A stretch of DNA of 61,070 nt, taken from NCBI GenBank assembly GCA_027592645.1, contig JAQCKI010000003.1, positions 1 through 61,070 of the forward strand, given 5' to 3'. Shown in pieces: positions 54,500-61,070 of this stretch. Each line of letters starts with the position of its first letter. The stretch's first letter is position 1. A program made the translations under genes and the position numbers. The DNA is from Chloroflexota bacterium. Lineage in GTDB: Bacteria; Chloroflexota; Dehalococcoidia; UBA2979. The notes below the pieces were generated by a model that was given only the letters and a program-made list of their open reading frames with translations, searched no databases and was not told where the DNA came from.

Positions 54500-55591
54500 A
54501 TGACGCGAACCGCGCGCCTCGCCGGCATGGTGTCGCTGACGTTGCTCCTCGCCGCCTGCACCGGCAATGACGAGGGACCGGTGGCCACCGCCACCGTCGA
54601 GGGCTCCCCGTCCGCCGCTGCCACGTCCTCGGCGTCCGCGACGGCGGAACCGACCCCCGAGGCCACCCCGGAACCCACCGCTACCGCACCCCTCGGGCCG
54701 TTCGAGGGCGTCGCGCAGTCCTACCCGGTGCCCCCCGGCAGCGGCCCGCACGATGTGGCTCCCGCCGTCAATGGTGGCGTGTGGTACACGGCACAGCGCG
54801 CCGGAGCGCTCGGGCACCTGGGTCCGGTGACGGGCGACACGCGCCACATCCCGCTTGGTGCCGGCTCGGCACCGCACGGCGTGATCGTCGGGCCGGACGG
54901 CGCCGCGTGGGTCACGGACAGCGGGCTGAACGCGATGGTGCGTGTCGATGCCGTGACCGACGAGGTCACCGTGTACCCGCTCCCGGGCCCGCGCGCGAAC
55001 CTGAACACCGCAGCGTTCGACGGCCGCGGCCGCATCTGGTTCACCGGACAGGCGGGTTACTACGGGCGGCTGGACCCGGCGACCGGCGACCTCGCGGTCT
55101 TCGATGCGCCTCGGGGCCGCGGTCCGTACGGCATCGCCGCCACGCCGGGCGGCGAGATCTACTACGCCTCGCTCGCGGGGAACCACATCGCGCACATCAA
55201 CCTGGACACGGACGAGGCGACGGTGATCGAGCCGCCCACCGCCGGCCAGGGCGCGCGTCGTGTGTGGTCGGACTCGCAGGGCAACATCTGGGTGAGCGAA
55301 TGGAACAGTGGCCAGGTCTCGCGCTACACACCTTCCAGCGGCGCATGGGCGGCGTGGCGGCTGCCCGGCGAATCGCCGCAGGCGTACTCGGTCTACGTCG
55401 ATGAGCGCGACGCGGTCTGGCTCACCGACTTCCGCGCGAACGCCGTCGTCCGCTTCGACCCGGTGACCGAGGAGTTCGTGTCGTTCCTGAACGCCGGTAC
55501 GCCCGGCAACGTCCGCCAGATGCTCGGCCGGCCGGGCGAGGTGTGGGCGCCCGAGTCGGCGAACGATCTGCTGACTGTGATCCGGTACTAG
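54500..55591 (+). CDS. Virginiamycin B lyase-like beta-propeller lipoprotein
   Basis: Lipobox LLLAACTG; repeated GP.G..WVTD...I.R.D..T.E-type blades. Confidence 0.85.
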   Translation: MTRTARLAGMVSLTLLLAACTGNDEGPVATATVEGSPSAAATSSASATAEPTPEATPEPTATAPLGPFEGVAQSYPVPPGSGPHDVAPAVNGGVWYTAQRAGALGHLGPVTGDTRHIPLGAGSAPHGVIVGPDGAAWVTDSGLNAMVRVDAVTDEVTVYPLPGPRANLNTAAFDGRGRIWFTGQAGYYGRLDPATGDLAVFDAPRGRGPYGIAATPGGEIYYASLAGNHIAHINLDTDEATVIEPPTAGQGARRVWSDSQGNIWVSEWNSGQVSRYTPSSGAWAAWRLPGESPQAYSVYVDERDAVWLTDFRANAVVRFDPVTEEFVSFLNAGTPGNVRQMLGRPGEVWAPESANDLLTVIRY

Positions 55592-55612
55592 CGCCGGGCG
55601 ACCTCGGCCATG

Positions 55613-55942
55613 TCAGTCGAGGTCGAACGCCCAGCGGAGGGCGGCGTCGACTTCACCCATTCGCGTCGGTGACAGCGAGCCTATCCGGCGGATGAACTGC
55701 CGCTTCGGGATGGTGGAGAGCGTCTCCATGTTGGCGACGCTCGGTCGGTTCAGTCCCTCGGCGGGGCCGAGTTCGACCTCCGCTCTGAGTGACCGCGGCC
55801 GTGTCGTCACCATGGCGGCCGTGACGAGATCACGCTGATCGTAGGAAGAACTTCGCGCGATGAGCAGAACCGACCGGCGACCGATCGGCGGAGGCTGGTC
55901 GGTCAGCCAGACCTCTCCTCGCTCCACTAGTCCTCGTCCCAC
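55613..55942 (-). CDS. PemK/MazF-family toxin-like protein
   Basis: RGEVWLTDQPPPIGRRSVLLIARSSSYDQRDLVTAAMVTT; overlaps RHH gene. Confidence 0.85.
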   Translation of the reverse strand: MGRGLVERGEVWLTDQPPPIGRRSVLLIARSSSYDQRDLVTAAMVTTRPRSLRAEVELGPAEGLNRPSVANMETLSTIPKRQFIRRIGSLSPTRMGEVDAALRWAFDLD

Positions 55943-56214
55943 TCAAACGGAAACTCATCGGCCATCTCCGCTGCGTAGGTGCGCTGGATCGCCTCGTACA
56001 GGGCGACGTCCTCGGGAGTCTCCGGGTTCGCCAGATAGGCCTGGCGGTCCATTTCCTCCCACTCGCGAACCTGCTCCTGCTTCAACAGCCGCTCGACGGC
56101 CTCGCGAATCGTTTCGGAGCGAGTCTCGCCGCGCGCCAGCCGTCGGGCCTCGATGCGGTCGAGGAGTTCCTGGGGGAGTGAGACGGCAATCTTGGCGTGC
56201 GGTGTCTTAGGCAT
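55927..56214 (-). CDS. Ribbon-helix-helix antitoxin
   Basis: HAKIAVSLPQELLDRIEARRLARGETRSETIREAVERLLKQEQ. Confidence 0.88.
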   Translation of the reverse strand: MPKTPHAKIAVSLPQELLDRIEARRLARGETRSETIREAVERLLKQEQVREWEEMDRQAYLANPETPEDVALYEAIQRTYAAEMADEFPFEWDED

Positions 56215-56221
56215 ATTCGCA

Positions 56222-56260
56222 TCATACCGTCGTCATACCGGCGGTACTACCCGGGTATGA
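56222..56260. promoter_or_regulatory. Putative RHH operator array
   Basis: TCATACCG at 56222 and 56233 (11-bp period) plus inverted CGGGTATGA at 56252-56260, immediately upstream of antitoxin. Confidence 0.5.
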
Positions 56261-56267
56261 CCGGTGT

Positions 56268-59090
56268 CTATTCCGGTCGCAGTGCGCCGCCGCCGACCGG
56301 CGCCTGGCCCTTGCGGAGCGCCCGAGGGGCCCGCCCGGCCCGCGAGGCCGTCCCGACGGCCTCGACGCGCACGGCGCACGCCTTGAACTCCGGGATGCCC
56401 GAGGGCAGGTCGAGGGCGTCGTTGGTCAGCACGTTCGCGGCCTCGCCCTGCAACTGCACGAACGGTACGAACAGCTCGCCGCGCCGCATCGAGTCGACGA
56501 CGTGCAACCGGGCCACGATCTCGCCGCGGCGGGACGCAAGTTGCACGTCCTGCCCGTCCGTCAGGTGCAGCATCTCGGCATCGCGTGGGTGCATGTCCAC
56601 CGTGACCTGCGGCATGTGGCCGAGCAGGCCCGGTACGCGGCGCGTCATCACGCCGGTGTGCCAGTGGTAGAGCGAACGCCCCGTGATCAGCGTGTACGGG
56701 AACCGTTTCGAGGGCAGCTCTGCCGCCGCCGGTCCCTGCTCGACCGCGACGAAGAGGCCACGGCCGCGCGGGAACTCCGTCTCGAACAGTCGAGGGGTGC
56801 CGGGGTGGCCCGGCTCCGGGCACGGCCACTGGATGCCGCCGTCGCGCTCGAGCCGCGTGTGCGACAGCCCCCCGATGATCGAGGTCAGGCCGGCCATCTC
56901 ATCGAACACCTCGGAGGGGCCGTCCCACTCGAACTGGTCGGTGGGCCGCTCCAGCAGGCGCAGCACGCGGCGTGCGATCTCGGCGGTGATCTCCCAGTCG
57001 GGCCGTGCCTCGCCGGGTGCCGCCGCGAACGGCCGCACCAGTTGCACGCGGCGTTCCGAGTTGGTGAACGTGCCGTACTTCTCCGCGAACGAGGCCGCCG
57101 GCAGCACCACGTCCGCGATCTCCGCGGTCTCGTGCATGAAGATGTCCTGCACCACCAGGAAGTCCAGCGACTGGAACGCGTCGCGCGCGTGCGCCAGGTA
57201 GGGGTCCGAGATCAACGGGTTCTCACCCACCACGTACATCGTCCGCAGCGCGCCCGTCAGCATCTCCTCGATCATGTGCGTCGCCTGCAGGCCGGGGCTC
57301 CGAGGAATTTCGACGGCCCACGCGCGCTCCCAGTGCTCGTGCGCGGGGCCACCGACGGCGTCGTAGCCGGGGAAGACGTTCGGCAGGCAACCGGAGTCGG
57401 AGCAGCCCTGCACGTTGTTCTGGCCCCGCAGTGGCGAGATGCCGTTGCTCTCTCCGCCCACCTGACCGGCGAGCAGCGCGAGGTTGATCAGCGCGCGCGC
57501 ATTGTCTGAGCCGTTGGTGTGCTGCGTGACGCCCATGCCCCAGATCAGGCAGGAGCCGCGCGCGTTGCCGTCCGCGTCCGGTCGAGGGCGCGCGTAGAGT
57601 CGCGCCGCGCGTCGGATCTCGTTCGCCGGGACGCCGGTGATCCGCTCAGCCTCCTCGGGCGTCACCTGCTCGGCCACGCGCCGCCACGCATCGAAGCCCT
57701 CCGTGCGCGCGGCGACGAACGCCTCGTCCCACAGCCCCTCATCGAGGAGGACGTGCGCCATCGCGTTGAATAGCGCGACGTCCGTGCCGGGGCGTGGTTG
57801 CAGGTGCACTTCGGCCACGTCGCAGAGGTCGATCCGGATCGGGTTCACTACGATCAGCGCCGCGCCGCGGTCTTCCACCGCCCGGCGGAGGCGCGAGGCG
57901 ACGACGGGGTGGTTCTGCCCCGTGTCGGAGCCGACGACCAGCAGCGTGCCGGCGCGGTCGTAGTCCTCGTACGAATTGCTGGTGGCGCCGGAGCCGACCT
58001 GCTCCTGTAGCGCAACGACCGAGGGCGCGTGACAGAGCCGCGAGCAGTGGTCGATCGAGTTCGTCCCCATCACCGCCCGCACGAACTTCTGCATCACGTA
58101 GCCGTCCTCGTTGGTCGCCTTGGCGGAAGCGATGCCGGCGAACGCGCCGACCGAGGCGGCGAAGCGGCGCGCCACCAGATCCAGGGCCTCGTCCCACGTC
58201 GCGGGCTGCAGCTCACCCTCGCGCCGTACGAGCGGCGTCGTCAGGCGGTCCGGCGCGTGGACGAACTCCAGGCCGAAGCGGCCCTTCACGCAGGTCATCC
58301 CCTGCGATGATCCGTTCGAGGCGATGCCGTCCACCCACGCGACCTCGCCGTCGCGCACGTTGACGCTCAGCCCGCACCCGACGCCGCAGTACGGGCAGGT
58401 GGTCTCGACGACCTCGATCGCCGTGTCCTGCCGGCCGGAGGCGCGTGCCGGCGCGCCCACCTTCGGGAGGATGGCGCCGGTGGGGCACTGCGACACGCAC
58501 TGACCGCAGGAGGTGCAGGTCGAGTCCTCCCATGCCAGGTCAAACGCCACGCCGATGCGTGCGTCAGGCCCGCGGCCGTTGATGCCGATCGCGCCGATGT
58601 GCTGGGTGCGCTGGCAGGCATCTACGCAACGGCCGCACAGGATGCAGTCGCCCATCTCGAAGTCGAAGAACAGGTTGCTCTCATCGCGCTTCACGCGCGG
58701 GGCCGGCGCATACGTGGAGACGCCGAGGCCGTGGCGCTGTGCCTCGGCGGCGGCGTGGCCCTTTCCGCGCCCGTCCGTGGACATGCCCAGCGTCAGATCC
58801 AGCACGCCGCGCCGCACGCGTTCCGCACGCTCCGAGGTCGTGCGAAGCGCCATACCGTCCGCGACCGGCGTGTGGCATGCCGCCGCGAGGCGTGGTGCGC
58901 CCTCGATCTCCACGAGGCAGGTGCGGCATGCACCGAGTGGCCCTCGGTCGTCCGGGCGGCAGAGGTGAGGCAGCGCCACCGAGGCACGCTCGACGGCGTC
59001 CAGGATCATCGCGCCGCGCGGCACGGAGACGGGGACACCGTCCACGGTGACACCGACGTTCGAGACGATGACGGGCATCTGCAGGGTCAC
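56268..59090 (-). CDS. Formate dehydrogenase alpha subunit (Cys-type, NuoG-like N-terminus)
   Basis: 2Fe-2S N-terminus LCRPDDRGPLGACRTCLVEI; CILCGRCVDACQ / CTSCGQCVSQCPTGA; CPYCGVGCGLSV; DHCSRLCHAPSVVALQ; C-terminal molydopterin-binding domain. Confidence 0.93.
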   Translation of the reverse strand: MTLQMPVIVSNVGVTVDGVPVSVPRGAMILDAVERASVALPHLCRPDDRGPLGACRTCLVEIEGAPRLAAACHTPVADGMALRTTSERAERVRRGVLDLTLGMSTDGRGKGHAAAEAQRHGLGVSTYAPAPRVKRDESNLFFDFEMGDCILCGRCVDACQRTQHIGAIGINGRGPDARIGVAFDLAWEDSTCTSCGQCVSQCPTGAILPKVGAPARASGRQDTAIEVVETTCPYCGVGCGLSVNVRDGEVAWVDGIASNGSSQGMTCVKGRFGLEFVHAPDRLTTPLVRREGELQPATWDEALDLVARRFAASVGAFAGIASAKATNEDGYVMQKFVRAVMGTNSIDHCSRLCHAPSVVALQEQVGSGATSNSYEDYDRAGTLLVVGSDTGQNHPVVASRLRRAVEDRGAALIVVNPIRIDLCDVAEVHLQPRPGTDVALFNAMAHVLLDEGLWDEAFVAARTEGFDAWRRVAEQVTPEEAERITGVPANEIRRAARLYARPRPDADGNARGSCLIWGMGVTQHTNGSDNARALINLALLAGQVGGESNGISPLRGQNNVQGCSDSGCLPNVFPGYDAVGGPAHEHWERAWAVEIPRSPGLQATHMIEEMLTGALRTMYVVGENPLISDPYLAHARDAFQSLDFLVVQDIFMHETAEIADVVLPAASFAEKYGTFTNSERRVQLVRPFAAAPGEARPDWEITAEIARRVLRLLERPTDQFEWDGPSEVFDEMAGLTSIIGGLSHTRLERDGGIQWPCPEPGHPGTPRLFETEFPRGRGLFVAVEQGPAAAELPSKRFPYTLITGRSLYHWHTGVMTRRVPGLLGHMPQVTVDMHPRDAEMLHLTDGQDVQLASRRGEIVARLHVVDSMRRGELFVPFVQLQGEAANVLTNDALDLPSGIPEFKACAVRVEAVGTASRAGRAPRALRKGQAPVGGGALRPE

Positions 59091-59119
59091 CGGCGGGCCT
59101 CCATCCGCACGTGCCGATG

Positions 59120-59581
59120 CTACCGCGCGGCGCGCCCGCTGCGGATCAGGTCACGCGTCAGTTCTGCGTGGGCCAGGTGTTCCGCTGCGTGCCGTGCGAC
59201 GACCACCAGGATCGCCGCGCCCGTAATCTCGCCTCGGCGGGGATGCACGGTGGGCGTCAGCAGCCGAGCGTCATCGAGTTCGTCGAGGCGTGCCGCGAGG
59301 GCGGCGCGTACCCGCTCCCAGCGTGCGCGCACCTGTTCGATGTCCGTCTCCGGCGCGTCGAAGTCGCGTTCGCGGTCGTAGGCGACGGGGTCGCCGAGCA
59401 GCGTCCCCAGGAGGTTGTCCTCCGCGTTGGCGATGGTGTGGCCGGTGAGCGTGGCGATGCTGTTGGCGCCGTCGAAGTCTGGCCTGTGTGCGCGCTCATC
59501 AGGCGTCAGGGACGCGGCGAGGTCAACGAGGCGATCGATGCTGTTCTCGATGTACGGCCAGGTGATGCGCGCGAACGTCAT
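59120..59581 (-). CDS. DinB-like protein
   Basis: ARITWPYIENSIDRLVDLAASLTPDERAHRPDFDGANSIATLTGHTIANAEDNLLG...HAAEHLAHAEL. Confidence 0.8.
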   Translation of the reverse strand: MTFARITWPYIENSIDRLVDLAASLTPDERAHRPDFDGANSIATLTGHTIANAEDNLLGTLLGDPVAYDRERDFDAPETDIEQVRARWERVRAALAARLDELDDARLLTPTVHPRRGEITGAAILVVVARHAAEHLAHAELTRDLIRSGRAAR

Positions 59582-59602
59582 CGATCACCTCGCCGGTGGG
59601 CG

Positions 59603-59881
59603 CTAGCGGACGGGGCGGCGGGTCGCGGCGCGCTTCTTGGCTTCTTCGATCGCCGTCGCCTCGTACCGCTCACGTGCCTCGTTGGAGTCTTCACCAAAGG
59701 CATAGAAGCCGTCCGGCGACTTCACGATCTTGCCGGCGCGGATCTGCTTCAAGTGCTTCGGGCATGCCTGCACGGAAATCGTCGTCTGTGTCGAGGCGGC
59801 GCGGCGTCCCTTCAGGAGCATCCAGCGCACCATCGCAATGCGCTCCAGGTCATCGGCTCCGGCGCAGAAGTTACAGGTCAT
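59603..59881 (-). CDS. Small Cys/His-containing protein in formate dehydrogenase operon
   Basis: MTCNFCAGADDLERIAMVRWMLLKGRRA...ACPKHLKQI; ATGA overlap with the upstream gene. Confidence 0.65.
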   Translation of the reverse strand: MTCNFCAGADDLERIAMVRWMLLKGRRAASTQTTISVQACPKHLKQIRAGKIVKSPDGFYAFGEDSNEARERYEATAIEEAKKRAATRRPVR

Positions 59882-61070
59882 CGGTCGAACGCCTCCGGGA
59901 ACAGCACCAGCGCCGAGGTCACCGGACGCCCGGCCATTCCGCCGAGCATGCACAGTGACGCTTCGGACATCACTTCGATCAGGTCGTCTATCTCCTTACG
60001 GTACGCCATCGGGTCCGCAAGAAACTCCACCAGCCGCTGCGTTCCCTCGCGACAGGGTGTGCATTCGCCGCACGACTCCTGTGCGTTGTACGCGGCCAGC
60101 GACCGCGTGATGCGCGCGATGTCCGCATCCAGCGGCAGCACCACGATCCCCCCGGCACCCAGGCCGCGCATTGTCAGCGGTTCTTCGTACTCCTCGGGCG
60201 GGACGAAGCGGCCAGAGGGGCCGCCGAGCAGTAGCGCGCGTGTGCGATGGGGGTTTGCACCCGCCATCGCCAGCAGGCCCGCCCATGTGGTCGCGCCATC
60301 TACCGGCACCTCGTACAGACCCGGCCGCGCGATGGCACCCGAAAGTGGGATCAACTTCGTTGGCGGGGGCGGGTCGTCCAGGATCGTGGTGACGGCACAG
60401 ATCGTCTCCACGTTGTTGATGACGGTCGGGCGGCCCCACAGCCCCGCGTCCGTCGCGAACGGCGGCTTGAAGCGCGGCACCGGCCGTTCGCCCTCGATCG
60501 AGTTGAGGATCACCGACTCCTCGCCGCAGACGTAGCCGCCCGCGCCGGAGCGCACCTCGATCGCCACGGGCGCGCCACCGAGCGCCCGACCATCGAGGAT
60601 GCCCGCGGCGTCCGCCTCGGCGAGCGCCGCCTCGAGTGCCGCGCGCGCCCGTCGCGCCTGACCGTTGATGTAGATGTACGCGCGGTCCGCGCCGATTGTG
60701 TGGCACGCGATCAGCACGCCTTCGATCACGCGGTGCGGGTCGCCCTCGATCAGGTGGCGATCCTTGAAGACACCCGGCTCACCCTCCTCGGCGTTCACCA
60801 CCAGCAACTTCGGCCCGTCATGGCGCGCGGCGAGCCGCCACTTCTGCGCCGTCTCGAAGTGCGCGCCGCCTCGGCCGGTCACCCCCGCGGAGACGACCAG
60901 CCCCAGCACCGTCTCCGCCGGCGCATTCGCGACCAGTGCCAGCGTGGCGTAGGCCCCGTATCCCAGCGCCTCGCCCAGCGACCGGTCGTGGCGACCGAGG
61001 CGCGCCGTCAGGCCGCGTTCGCCGCGCCCGGCGTATTCGTCAGCGCATTCGCCGCCGAGGCAGGCATCGA
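59878..61070 (-). CDS. NuoF-like / formate dehydrogenase beta subunit (5' end beyond window)
   Basis: SAGVTGRGGAHFETAQKWRLAARHDGPKLLVVNAEEGEPGVFKDRHL; SGAGGYVCGEESVILNSIEG; ESCGECTPCREGTQRL; frame stays open to the window edge. Confidence 0.92.
   Translation of the reverse strand, partial: DACLGGECADEYAGRGERGLTARLGRHDRSLGEALGYGAYATLALVANAPAETVLGLVVSAGVTGRGGAHFETAQKWRLAARHDGPKLLVVNAEEGEPGVFKDRHLIEGDPHRVIEGVLIACHTIGADRAYIYINGQARRARAALEAALAEADAAGILDGRALGGAPVAIEVRSGAGGYVCGEESVILNSIEGERPVPRFKPPFATDAGLWGRPTVINNVETICAVTTILDDPPPPTKLIPLSGAIARPGLYEVPVDGATTWAGLLAMAGANPHRTRALLLGGPSGRFVPPEEYEEPLTMRGLGAGGIVVLPLDADIARITRSLAAYNAQESCGECTPCREGTQRLVEFLADPMAYRKEIDDLIEVMSEASLCMLGGMAGRPVTSALVLFPEAFDR

Noticed and set aside
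58015-58045. Possible selenocysteine formate dehydrogenase
   Set aside because: The active-site position reads DHCSRLCHAPSVV with a Cys codon and the frame has no internal stop, so this is a Cys-type enzyme.

Overview
High-GC (roughly 65-70%), densely coded bacterial chromosomal window. I infer a Chloroflexota-like organism from gene content; this was not tested. Most of it is ordinary metabolism and housekeeping: malate synthase, a CoA-transferase, AroA, a xanthine-dehydrogenase-family pair, RecF, a CbiMQO/Fur metal-uptake operon, a MoxR-VWA pair, a formate dehydrogenase operon cut by the right edge, one tRNA-Lys, and two RHH-type toxin-antitoxin pairs. I saw no CRISPR array, transposase, phage block or rRNA. 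Items most worth a second look: (1) a LuxR-HTH/TM/Kelch-propeller gene flanked by a 27-bp direct repeat (26/27 identical, palindromic core) and divergent from a cupredoxin-multicopper oxidase lipoprotein gene; (2) an OmpR-type response regulator whose first 17 residues lie in another frame, joined at an ATGA overlap, in an operon with an undescribed Pro-rich protein and a histidine kinase; (3) an in-frame TGA inside a CoA-transferase alpha subunit; (4) several clean palindromic operator or terminator candidates. All product calls come from reading motifs in translations; no database search was run.
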